From: CAYLZN01 sp964387935
GTDB taxonomy: Bacteria > Acidobacteriota > Vicinamibacteria > Vicinamibacterales > JAFNAJ01
Assembly: GCA_964387935.1 (NCBI GenBank)
Contig: CAYLZN010000277.1
Span: forward strand, 1 to 7,855
Direction: 5' to 3'
DNA length: 7,855 nucleotides
Of this stretch, positions 1-6,334 are shown piece by piece. A model generated the notes under the pieces. It had not been told where the DNA came from and did no database searches. It saw only the letters and a list, made by a program, of their open reading frames with translations. The position numbers and the translations under genes were made by a program. Each line of letters begins with the position of its first letter. Within the stretch, counting starts at the first letter, position 1.

Positions 1-998
1 GACCTCGGCGGGGCGGACGTGCACACGCGTCTCTCGGGGGTGGCCGACTACTTCGCCGACGACGACGAGCACGCGCTGCACCTGGCGCGCACGATCGTCT
101 CCACCCTGCACACGACCAAGCACCTCCCGGCAGACATCACCGCGGTCGAAGAGCCCGCCTACGACGCGGAGGAGCTGTATGGCCTCGTGCCCACGGACTT
201 GCGCAAGCCGTGCGACGCGCGGGAGATCATCGCGCGGCTGGTCGACGGCTCGCGCTTCGACGAGTTCAAGGAGCGCTACGCCACCACCATCGTCACGGGA
301 TTCGCCCGCCTCCACGGGTTCCTCGTGGGGATCGTCGCGAACAACGGGGTCCTGTTCTCCGAGTCCGCGCTCAAGGCCACCCATTTCATCGAGCTGTGCA
401 ATCTGCGCGGCGTCCCGCTGGTGTTCCTGCAGAACATCACCGGGTTCATGGTGGGTCGCCAGTACGAGCGCGCCGGGATCGCGAAGGACGGCGCGAAGAT
501 GGTCCACGCGGTGGCCAACTCCGTGNNNNNNNNNNGTTCAAGGAGCGCTACGCCACCACCATCGTCACGGGATTCGCCCGCCTCCACGCGGTGGCCAACT
601 CCGTGGTCCCGAAGTTCACCGTCATCACCGGCGGGTCGTTCGGCGCGGGCAACTACGGCATGTGCGGGCGGGCGTACGATCCCCGGCTGCTCTGGATGTG
701 GCCCAACGCCCGCATCTCCGTGATGGGCGGCGAGCAGGCCGCCGGCGTGCTGACGACCGTCAAGCGGGACCAGCTCGCCCGAGACGGCCAGGCGCTCTCT
801 CCCGACGAGGAACGATCGATTCGCGATCCGATCCTCGAGAAGTACGAGCGCGAGGGGTCGCCCTACTACTCGACGGCGCGTCTCTGGGACGACGGGATCC
901 TGGATCCCGTGGACACGCGCGCCGCGCTCGCGCTCGGCCTGTCGGCCGCCGCCAACGCCCCTGTGGCAGACGCTCGCTTCGGCATCTTCCGCATGTGA
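1..998 (+). CDS. liuB: 3-methylcrotonyl-CoA carboxylase carboxyltransferase (beta) subunit, 5' partial, interrupted by an assembly artefact
   Basis: This subunit transfers the carboxyl group from carboxybiotin to 3-methylcrotonyl-CoA in leucine breakdown, in the cytoplasm. Frame 1 is open from base 1 (DLGGADVHTR) to base 525. The same protein resumes at base 606 (VPKFTVITGG) and runs to the TGA at 996-998. Joining codon 523-525 directly to 606-608 gives 305 continuous residues with family hallmarks: GGADVH, LFSESALKATHF, FLQNITGFMVGRQYE, GGSFGAGNYGMCGRAYDP, PNARISVMGGEQAA, the YYSTARLWDDGIIDP-like segment (here DDGILDP) and C-terminal FGIFRM. The family is usually about 535 residues, so roughly the first 230 lie to the left of the window. 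Read literally, the interposed 80 bases (526-605) shift the frame and the protein stops at 723. That looks like assembly error, not a pseudogene. The neighbouring liu genes favour 3-methylcrotonyl-CoA over geranyl- or propionyl-CoA as substrate. Family assignment is firm; the precise substrate is inferred. Confidence 0.93.
   Translation, partial: PRRGGRAHASLGGGRLLRRRRRARAAPGAHDRLHPAHDQAPPGRHHRGRRARLRRGGAVWPRAHGLAQAVRRAGDHRAAGRRLALRRVQGALRHHHRHGIRPPPRVPRGDRREQRGPVLRVRAQGHPFHRAVQSARRPAGVPAEHHRVHGGSPVRARRDREGRREDGPRGGQLRXXXXFKERYATTIVTGFARLHAVANSVVPKFTVITGGSFGAGNYGMCGRAYDPRLLWMWPNARISVMGGEQAAGVLTTVKRDQLARDGQALSPDEERSIRDPILEKYEREGSPYYSTARLWDDGILDPVDTRAALALGLSAAANAPVADARFGIFRM
264..316 (+). repeat. 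53-base segment repeated after the assembly gap (copy 1, native)
   Basis: This 53-base segment of the carboxyltransferase gene is in its natural place, encoding FKERYATTIVTGFARLH. It recurs without mismatch at 536-588, directly after the N-run. It ends in TCCACG (311-316), which also occurs at 503-508; this 6-base match is the point where the second copy jumps back to the downstream gene sequence. Confidence 0.95.
526..535. other. Assembly gap (10 Ns) inside the carboxyltransferase gene
   Basis: There are exactly ten Ns, a common scaffold placeholder and the same length as the gap at 4354-4363. The protein is complete without any bases here: codon 523-525 continues directly into 606-608. The gap therefore probably hides no sequence and marks two contig ends that overlap or were wrongly joined. 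Confidence 0.95.
536..605 (+). repeat. Duplicated, probably chimeric block after the assembly gap
   Basis: The block has two overlapping parts. Bases 536-588 repeat 264-316 (53 bases) and bases 583-605 repeat 503-525 (23 bases). The parts are stitched at the shared TCCACG. The block reads as the carboxyltransferase gene with 192 bases (64 codons, in frame) skipped, and normal unique sequence follows from 606. This is what a chimeric read, or a minor deleted molecule at a contig end, would produce. A real duplication is possible but would destroy a gene that is otherwise perfectly conserved on both sides. Confidence 0.88.
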
Positions 999-1002
999 GG
1001 CC

Positions 1003-1785
1003 ATGACGTACCGTCACCTGCTCGAGCGCCGCGAAGGACCGGTCGCGTTTCTGACGCTGAATCGGCCCGAGGTCCGGAATGCCTTCAACGACGAGGTGGT
1101 CGTGGAGCTGACGGCCTGGGCGGCTGACATTTGCGGCAGCCCAGGGGTGCGCGTGGCGGTGCTCGCCGGAACGGGGGCGCACTTCTGCGCCGGCGCCGAC
1201 ATTGCCTGGATGCAGCGGATGCGGCACGCCACCGAAGCCGAGAACCGCGAGGATGCGCTGAAGATGGCCGCGATGTTCGGGGCCCTCGACACGTTGCCGG
1301 TCCCGCTCGTCGCGCGCATTCAGGGGGCCGCGATCGCCGGCGGCACCGGCCTCGCCTCCGTCTGCGACATCGTCGTCGCCGCTGAGGACGCCGTCTTCGG
1401 CTTCACCGAGGTGCGCCTGGGGATCGTCCCAGCCGTGATCTCGCCGTTTGCCCTCGCCAAGATCGGGGTCGGCGCGGCGCGCGAGCTGTTCCTCACCGGC
1501 GCGCGTTTCTCGGCGACGCGCGCGCGCGAGCTCGGACTCGTGCACGAGATCGTGCCGGAGGAAGCGCTGGACCTCGCGGTGGGTCGCTACGTGAAGGAGC
1601 TGATGAGCGCGGCACCCGGCGCGATCTCGCGGATCAAGGCCCTCATCCGAACCGTGGCGGGACGCCCGCCCGCGGACGTCGCCTCGGTCACCGCCGAGAC
1701 GATCGCCCGCCAGCGCGTGTCGCCCGAGGGCCAGGAGGGCCTCACCGCGTTCCTCGACAAGCGGGCACCGAGCTGGACGACCTGA
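1003..1785 (+). CDS. liuC: Methylglutaconyl-CoA hydratase (enoyl-CoA hydratase/isomerase family)
   Basis: The likely reaction is hydration of 3-methylglutaconyl-CoA to 3-hydroxy-3-methylglutaryl-CoA, the step between the carboxylase and the lyase encoded alongside. The 260 residues are a full-length crotonase fold. LNRPEVRNAF (19-28) opens the fold, FCAGADIAWM (61-70) forms the CoA and oxyanion-hole region, and IQGAAIAGGTGL (106-117) is the second oxyanion strand. E136 in FTEVRLGIVPAVISPF matches the second catalytic glutamate of the family. The first glutamate of mitochondrial hydratases is replaced by G116; from memory of the family, glycine here together with PAVISPF is usual in bacterial LiuC proteins, so this is not a defect. 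The ATG lies four bases after the beta-subunit stop, with only a GAGG too close to it (997-1000), so translation is probably coupled. The last base overlaps the next start (TGATG). Crotonase substrate calls rest mainly on gene context. Confidence 0.9.
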   Translation: MTYRHLLERREGPVAFLTLNRPEVRNAFNDEVVVELTAWAADICGSPGVRVAVLAGTGAHFCAGADIAWMQRMRHATEAENREDALKMAAMFGALDTLPVPLVARIQGAAIAGGTGLASVCDIVVAAEDAVFGFTEVRLGIVPAVISPFALAKIGVGAARELFLTGARFSATRARELGLVHEIVPEEALDLAVGRYVKELMSAAPGAISRIKALIRTVAGRPPADVASVTAETIARQRVSPEGQEGLTAFLDKRAPSWTT

Positions 1786-3281
1786 TGCGGCGCGTGCTGA
1801 TTGCCAATCGTGGCGAGATTGCCGTGCGGATCATCCGGGCGTGCCGGGAGGCCGGCCTGCAGAGCGTGGCCGTCTACTCGGATGCCGACGCGCAGGCGCC
1901 GCACGTGGCGCTCGCCGATTTCGCGGTGAGGCTGGGTCCGGCCCCTGCGACGGAGAGCTACCTCGTCATCGAACGCGTCGTCGACGCCGCACGAGCGTCG
2001 GGCGCCGATGCCGTGCACCCCGGCTACGGGTTTCTCGCAGAGAACGACGCCTTTGCCGAGGCCGTCGCGGCGGCCGGCCTGACCTTCGTCGGGCCGCCGG
2101 CCGCCGTGATCGCGCAGATGGGATCGAAGACGGCGGCGCGCCAGATGATGCGCGCCGCGGGCGTCCCCGTCGTGCCCGGTGAAGAGCCGACGGACCAGAG
2201 TGACGAGGGCCTTGCGGCAGCGGCCAAGCGTCTCGGGTTCCCGCTGGTCGTCAAGGCGGCAGCCGGCGGTGGCGGGAAGGGGATGCGGGTGGTGCGCGAG
2301 CGCGCAGCGGTCGGCGACGCCGTCGGTGCGGCGCGCCGCGAGGCCACTTCCGCCTTCAGCGACGGCACCCTGTATCTCGAGCGCCTGATCGAGCAGCCGC
2401 GGCACGTGGAGATCCAATTGCTCGCCGACCACCACGGGCACGTCGTCCACCTGTTCGAGCGCGAGTGCTCGGTCCAGCGGCGGCATCAGAAGGTGATCGA
2501 GGAGAGCCCGTCGCCGGCGCTCACGCCAGCCCTTCGACACGAGATGGGCGGGGCCGCCGTTGCTGCGGCCCGCGCGTGCGGCTATCGCAACGCAGGCACG
2601 GTGGAGTTCCTGCTCGAGGGAGAGGGCGATGCGGCGCGGTTTTACTTCCTCGAGATGAACACGCGCCTCCAGGTCGAGCATCCCGTGACCGAGGCGGTGA
2701 CGGGCCTCGACCTCGTGCGGCTGCAACTGGCCATCGCGGCCGGCGCCCCGCTGCCCTGGGTCCAGGACGAACTCACCCAGCGCGGTCACGCGATCGAGTG
2801 CCGGATCTACGCCGAGGACCCGCACAACGGGTTCCTGCCGCAGGCCGGGCGGCTGCTGCTCTACCGCGAACCCGACGGGCCAGGCATCCGCGTCGACGCA
2901 GGCGTCGTGGAGGGGAGCGAGGTGACCGTGCACTACGACCCGTTGCTCGCCAAGCTCGTCGTCCACGCCGAGTCTCGTGAGGCGGCGGTGCGCCGCGCCG
3001 TCACCGCCCTCACGTCGTTCCCGGTGCTCGGCGCGGTCACGAACGTGGCGTTCCTGAGACGCGTCCTGGAGCATGGGGCGTTTCGTGAGGGCAGGATGGA
3101 CACCGGGTTCATCGAGCGTCACCTCGAGGCTCTCCTCGCGCCGCCCAGTGACGAGGCACTCGGCCAGGCGGCCGCCGCCGCGGCCACGCTCGTCGGGGCG
3201 CCCATGTCGGTGAGCCTGCCGGGCGCGCCGGTCCCGTTGCGCGATCCGTGGGTGACGCTTTCCCACTGGCGAGGCGCCTAG
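1785..3281 (+). CDS. liuD: Biotin carboxylase subunit of 3-methylcrotonyl-CoA carboxylase (alpha subunit lacking the biotin-carrier domain)
   Basis: This enzyme uses ATP and bicarbonate to carboxylate biotin on a carrier domain. The 498 residues contain the N-terminal domain (RVLIANRGEIAVRI, 3-16; HPGYGFLAEN, 78-87), the ATP-grasp domain with glycine loop KAAAGGGGKGMR (157-168), and the C-terminal biotin carboxylase domain. By comparison with E. coli AccC, visible active-site residues include K115, K157, H207, K236 (HQKVIEE), E274, and E290/N292/R294/E298 (LEMNTRLQVEHP). The protein is longer than AccC (about 450) but shorter than a full methylcrotonyl or propionyl alpha chain (about 650). 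It ends at DPWVTLSHWRGA, the sequence that normally leads into the BT (subunit-contact) domain. BT and biotin-carrier sequence follow in the next gene, in another frame. The start ATG overlaps the liuC stop by one base, so coupling is likely. The biotin carboxylase call is firm; the methylcrotonyl pathway is from context. Confidence 0.92.
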   Translation: MRRVLIANRGEIAVRIIRACREAGLQSVAVYSDADAQAPHVALADFAVRLGPAPATESYLVIERVVDAARASGADAVHPGYGFLAENDAFAEAVAAAGLTFVGPPAAVIAQMGSKTAARQMMRAAGVPVVPGEEPTDQSDEGLAAAAKRLGFPLVVKAAAGGGGKGMRVVRERAAVGDAVGAARREATSAFSDGTLYLERLIEQPRHVEIQLLADHHGHVVHLFERECSVQRRHQKVIEESPSPALTPALRHEMGGAAVAAARACGYRNAGTVEFLLEGEGDAARFYFLEMNTRLQVEHPVTEAVTGLDLVRLQLAIAAGAPLPWVQDELTQRGHAIECRIYAEDPHNGFLPQAGRLLLYREPDGPGIRVDAGVVEGSEVTVHYDPLLAKLVVHAESREAAVRRAVTALTSFPVLGAVTNVAFLRRVLEHGAFREGRMDTGFIERHLEALLAPPSDEALGQAAAAAATLVGAPMSVSLPGAPVPLRDPWVTLSHWRGA

Positions 3282-3283
3282 CC

Positions 3284-3796
3284 ATGCACCCGCGCCGCCT
3301 GTTCGCCCACGTTCACGGCCGCACGCTGTCGGTCGACCTGCACCCGGACGGACGCGTCACCGTGGCGCACGTGAACGAGCCCGGCGCCGCCGTGCAGGAG
3401 TTCATCGCCCAGTACCAGGGACACGGGCGCGTCAGGCTGACGGAAGACGAACGCCGCACGCTGGCCTGGGCGGTCGACGCCGGCGAGGTCCGCTGGGTGT
3501 TCCTCGACGGTGAGGTGTTCCGGGTTGAGGTCGATGACCGCCCCGTCCGGCGCGGCGGCCGCGGCGGCCGTGGGGCCGCGGAGTCCCTGGCCGCGCCGAT
3601 GCCGGCCACGGTGATCCGTCTGCTCGTGAGCGCCGGCCAGGCCGTGAGGAAGGGTGAGACCCTCCTGCTGCTCGAGGCGATGAAGATGGAACTGCCGCTG
3701 AGGGCACCGCACGACGCGATCGTCAAGGCCGTGCGCTGCGCGGAAGGCGATCTCGTGCAGCCAGGTGCGGCGCTCGTGGACCTCGAGGGAGCCTGA
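3284..3796 (+). CDS. Separate biotin carboxyl carrier subunit (BT-like plus biotinyl domain) of the same carboxylase
   Basis: The 170 residues carry the biotin that shuttles between the biotin carboxylase and the carboxyltransferase. Residues 1-85 look like a reduced BT domain, with short strand-like stretches (FAHVHGRTLSVDL, 7-19; WVFLDGEVFRVEV, 71-83) resembling the barrel of methylcrotonyl or propionyl alpha chains. An arginine-glycine linker (RRGGRGGRG, 89-97) replaces the usual alanine/proline linker. The biotinyl domain spans 102-168, with EAMKMEL placing the biotinylated lysine at K134; the usual PMPG turn reads PMPA (105-108). An in-frame GTG at 3248 lies upstream, but I chose ATG 3284 because GAGG (3271-3274) sits nine bases before it and the 3248 start would overlap liuD by 34 bases. 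The gene starts two bases after the liuD stop, in a different frame. It is either a natural split of the alpha subunit or a recent or assembly frameshift. The two parts should act together. Confidence 0.88.
   Translation: MHPRRLFAHVHGRTLSVDLHPDGRVTVAHVNEPGAAVQEFIAQYQGHGRVRLTEDERRTLAWAVDAGEVRWVFLDGEVFRVEVDDRPVRRGGRGGRGAAESLAAPMPATVIRLLVSAGQAVRKGETLLLLEAMKMELPLRAPHDAIVKAVRCAEGDLVQPGAALVDLEGA
3785..3791 (+). promoter_or_regulatory. Ribosome binding site for the GTG start of HMG-CoA lyase
   Basis: GAGGGAG lies eight bases before the GTG at 3800, inside the last codons of the carrier gene. No in-frame ATG occurs before the conserved region (TLVEVGPRDG), so this site fixes the GTG as the start. 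Confidence 0.6.
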
Positions 3797-3799
3797 CCC

Positions 3800-4758
3800 G
3801 TGACCGTCCCCTCGCGGCCCTCGCTGCCTCCCCTGCCATCCCGTCTCACCCTTGTCGAGGTGGGCCCGCGCGACGGGCTCCAGAACGAAGGCACTGCGGT
3901 CTCCACCGCCGACAAGATCGCGTTCGTGAACCGGCTGTCCGCGAGCGGGCTGCCGATCATCGAGGTGACGGCGTTCGTGAGCCCCGCCCGCGTGCCGCAG
4001 ATGGCGGACGCGGCCGAGGTCCTGCGCGGCATTACGCGGCGTCCAGGCACGCGGTACACAGCGCTTACGCCGAACGTGAAGGGCCTCGCGCGGGCGATCG
4101 ATGCCGGTGTCGATGACGTCGCCATCTTTGGCGCGGCCAGCGAGACCTTCAGCCATCGCAACATCAACCAGTCGATCGAGGCCTCGCTCGTGACGCACGC
4201 GGAGGTGTGCCGCGAGGCCGCCCGCGCGGGACTGCGGGTGCGAGGCTATCTGTCCACCTGCTTCGGCTGTCCGTTCGAAGGACCGGTCGCGCCGGCGCGC
4301 GTGGCCGACCTCGCGGCGCGCGTGCTCGACCTGGGAGTCTACGAGGTGGCGCTNNNNNNNNNNTCGGCGTCGCGCACCCCGCGCTCGTGGCAGACGTCCT
4401 CGAGCACGTCACGCGCCTGGTGCCCGTCGAGCGCCTCGCGCTGCACCTGCACGACACGCGCGGCACGGCGCTCGCCAACGTGCTCACGGGGCTTCAACTC
4501 GGCGTGGCGACGATCGACGCGTCGGCCGGCGGACTGGGCGGATGTCCTTTCGCGCCAGGGGCGGCAGGCAACCTCGCGACCGAGGACCTGCTGTACATGC
4601 TGAACGGGCTGGGCATCGAGACCGGCGTCTCGCTGGACGCCGTGGTGAACGCCTCTGCGGGAATCGAGAGCGCGGTGGGCCACGCACTCCCGTCCCGCTA
4701 CGCGCAAGCCCACCGGGCGGCCGCCGCCCGCGCCACGAGCGCGCGCCCTGAGCCTTGA
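3800..4758 (+). CDS. liuE: Hydroxymethylglutaryl-CoA lyase, interrupted by an assembly gap
   Basis: This enzyme cleaves HMG-CoA to acetyl-CoA and acetoacetate, the last step of leucine breakdown. It has the TIM-barrel fold of the HMGL-like family. The first part (3800-4353) shows VGPRDGLQNE with R24 and D25, E55 in IIEVTAFVSP, and CFGCPFEG. After the N gap the protein continues one frame over, from GVAHP at 4366 to the TGA at 4756-4758: HLHDTRG (H216, H218), GGLGGCPFAPG with the active-site cysteine C249, then N258 and E262. Numbering assumes 11 missing bases encoding the rest of L185 and GDTI (D187). On that assumption every catalytic residue sits exactly 17 below its human HMGCL counterpart on both sides of the gap, and the protein is about 319 residues. 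Read with ten Ns as printed, it falsely stops at 4603. GTG start with GAGGGAG eight bases upstream. It is the last gene of the liu operon and converges on the phosphofructokinase gene. Confidence 0.92.
4354..4363. other. Assembly gap (10 Ns) over the catalytic GDTIG motif of HMG-CoA lyase
   Basis: There are ten placeholder Ns. The reading frame before the gap and the one after it differ by one base, and the family expects GDTIG exactly here. That requires 11 bases (one to finish CTN, nine for GDT, one to begin ATC), one more than printed. Unlike the first gap, I see no duplicated flanking sequence. Confidence 0.93.
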
Positions 4759-4776
4759 GCCCTGAGCCCTGGGCCC
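4749..4776 (+). repeat. Four tandem copies of a 7-base repeat (consensus TGAGCCC) at the convergent gene junction
   Basis: The units are TGAGCCT (4749-4755), TGAGCCC (4756-4762), TGAGCCC (4763-4769) and TGGGCCC (4770-4776). The second unit supplies the TGA stop of HMG-CoA lyase. The rest of the 28-base spacer to the opposing stop codon contains no stem-loop with a T-run, so I do not call a terminator. The function is unknown; a slippage-prone simple repeat is the default reading. Confidence 0.8.
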
Positions 4777-4786
4777 GCTCCCTGCC

Positions 4787-6208
4787 CTACTTCTTCTTCC
4801 GGTCCGCCTGGCCCGGTGCCTCGACCTGGGCGGATGGAGCCGGCTCGTCCAGCACTGGCCCGAGCTTGATCGGCGGAGGCGGCAGCTTGTAGGTGGTCTC
4901 GGCTCTGGCCCGGGCGACCTCCGGTCCCGGCAGGACCTCCACCCGCATCGGCGGCGGTTCCTTCTCGATCAGGCTGCCGAACTCCTCGCGGAACTGCTGC
5001 AGACTGAGGCCGCACGAGGCCGCGAACTTGGCGAGCTCGTGGGGATCCTCGAAGTCGTCTCGTCGAAGCCGGATCATGTACCGACGGGCGATGGCATATC
5101 GCGTGGAGTGGATGTCCACGAGCCGGATGCGTGCCCGGCCGGTCTCCTGGTCCAGCAGGTCGGTGAAGGGAATGGGCACGAAGTGGGCGCCCTGCATGGA
5201 GATCATGACGGCGTTTCCGCCCGCCAGCAGGTACTTCGCGGCGCAGTAGCCGAGGTCCCGCGTGTAGTCCATGTCGTACGGGATGGGGTCCGCGCACCGC
5301 AGCTCGTAGCCGATGTTCTTCGCCACGAGCGTCGCCTTGATGCCGAACTGCTTCAGCCGCTTGCTGACCTCGGCCTTGAGGATCTCGCCGATGTTGACCT
5401 CGGCGATGCGGACATTGCCGTGGGCATCCCGCTCCACGTCCTCGAGCTGCGCGAGATCCTCGGGGTCGAGGTCGAGCACCAGGCCCTCCGCGATGATCGC
5501 CACACCATCCCGACGCCCGTAGCTGAGGCGCTTGATGACGGCGCCGACGAGCGTATCGACCATCGCCTTCAACCTGATCCGCTGACCTTCGAACTCCTCG
5601 GGAATCAGGGTCAGGGTGGCTCCGGCCGACTTGCCGATGCCAAGCGCCAGGTGCCCGGCCTTGCGCCCCATCGCGATGACGAAGTACCACCGCGACGTCG
5701 TCTTGGCGTCCACCATCAGGTTCTTGACGATCTCCACGCCGTAGTGTCGCGCCGTCTGGAACCCGAACGTGTCCACGTAGCCGGGCAGGTCGAGATCGTT
5801 GTCGATCGTCTTCGGCACGTGGACCACGCGGATGCGGCCACCCGCCTTCTCCTCCAGCTTCATGGCCGAGTAGGCCGTGTCGTCGCCCCCGATCGTGATG
5901 AGCTGCGACACGTTCAGCCGCAGCAGCGAGATCACGGTGTTCTCGAGGTGCTGCGGGTTCTTCGTCGGGTTGGCGCGGGAGATGCCGATGTGCGAGCCGC
6001 CGCGGAAGTGGATCCGGCTGACGCCGTCGATCGTGAGCGGCGACACGTGATCGACGTTCCCCTGCATGATCCACTCGAACCCGTCGCGGATGCCGACCAC
6101 CTCGACGCCTTCGAGCTCGGCACGGATCGTCGCCGCGCTGATGACACTGTTGATGCCGGGGGCCGGGCCGCCACCGACGAGGATCGCGAGTTTCTTGTGC
6201 TGGCTCAC
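4787..6208 (-). CDS. pfp: Phosphofructokinase, probably pyrophosphate-dependent (PfkA family)
   Basis: This enzyme phosphorylates fructose 6-phosphate to fructose 1,6-bisphosphate in the cytoplasm, reversibly if PPi is the donor. In the 473 residues from the GTG, GGGPAPGIN (12-20) is the nucleotide/PPi loop. GGDDT (107-111) and PKTIDND (132-138) carry D110 and K133, where ATP enzymes such as E. coli PfkA have glycines (104 and 124); this Asp/Lys pair is the recognised PPi signature. D136 matches the catalytic base. MGRKAGHLA (180-188) and IPEE (202-205) are substrate-site motifs. Residues from about 418 form a proline/alanine-rich tail ending in three lysines, which is not part of the catalytic fold. 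I prefer GTG 6208 over a TTG at 6268 because AGGAGG lies five bases before the GTG and homology begins at about its fifth codon. The gene lies downstream of the molybdoenzyme operon on the same strand, after 126 noncoding bases. The family is firm; the phosphate donor is inferred from two residues. Confidence 0.9.
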   Translation of the reverse strand: MSQHKKLAILVGGGPAPGINSVISAATIRAELEGVEVVGIRDGFEWIMQGNVDHVSPLTIDGVSRIHFRGGSHIGISRANPTKNPQHLENTVISLLRLNVSQLITIGGDDTAYSAMKLEEKAGGRIRVVHVPKTIDNDLDLPGYVDTFGFQTARHYGVEIVKNLMVDAKTTSRWYFVIAMGRKAGHLALGIGKSAGATLTLIPEEFEGQRIRLKAMVDTLVGAVIKRLSYGRRDGVAIIAEGLVLDLDPEDLAQLEDVERDAHGNVRIAEVNIGEILKAEVSKRLKQFGIKATLVAKNIGYELRCADPIPYDMDYTRDLGYCAAKYLLAGGNAVMISMQGAHFVPIPFTDLLDQETGRARIRLVDIHSTRYAIARRYMIRLRRDDFEDPHELAKFAASCGLSLQQFREEFGSLIEKEPPPMRVEVLPGPEVARARAETTYKLPPPPIKLGPVLDEPAPSAQVEAPGQADRKKK

Positions 6209-6213
6209 CAGCG

Positions 6214-6219
6214 CCTCCT
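6214..6219 (-). promoter_or_regulatory. Strong ribosome binding site deciding the phosphofructokinase GTG start
   Basis: On the minus strand this reads AGGAGG, a perfect Shine-Dalgarno core, with five bases to the GTG at 6208-6206. The alternative TTG at 6268-6266 has no such site. Confidence 0.75.
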
Positions 6220-6275
6220 GTTCGGTCAACCCGCTCCCCCGCGTGGGGGCCGCCGGGAACAGGTTCAACCTAGGG

Positions 6276-6305
6276 AGTGTCCTCGACGTGTTCGGAATGT
6301 GTCAA
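6276..6305 (-). promoter_or_regulatory. Candidate sigma-70-type promoter for the phosphofructokinase gene
   Basis: On the minus strand a perfect -35 hexamer TTGACA (6305-6300) is followed after 18 bases by GACACT (6281-6276), a weak -10 match (three of six). Transcription would start near 6269, leaving a leader of about 60 bases before the GTG. A short GC stem (five pairs, four-base loop, 6236-6249) lies in that leader. The site falls in the only sizeable spacer of the minus-strand block (6209-6334), where a separate promoter would be expected. The poor -10 keeps this tentative. Confidence 0.35.
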
Positions 6306-6334
6306 GACAGAGTGCCGGTCGGGGCCGCTGGGAG

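Noticed and set aside
536..605. Possible genuine internal gene duplication or recombination site
   Set aside because: It adjoins an N placeholder, is identical to nearby sequence, disrupts a gene conserved on both sides and is fully explained by a chimeric contig end.
1103..1385. Loss of a catalytic glutamate (G116) in the hydratase as a sign of a dead enzyme
   Set aside because: The second glutamate E136 and both oxyanion motifs are present, and glycine at this position is usual in bacterial methylglutaconyl-CoA hydratases.
1587..3266. Long open frame (559 codons) on the minus strand opposite the hydratase and biotin carboxylase genes
   Set aside because: It is antisense to two well-conserved genes and is rich in Arg, His, Gly and Asp with no recognisable motif. 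Long antisense frames are expected in GC-rich DNA with few stop codons.
3800..4603. HMG-CoA lyase as a truncated pseudogene
   Set aside because: The stop at 4603 arises only from treating ten Ns as exact. All catalytic residues continue in the shifted frame after the gap.
4759..4786. Bidirectional transcription terminator between the convergent genes
   Set aside because: Only weak four-base stems can be drawn and no T-run follows on either strand within the spacer.
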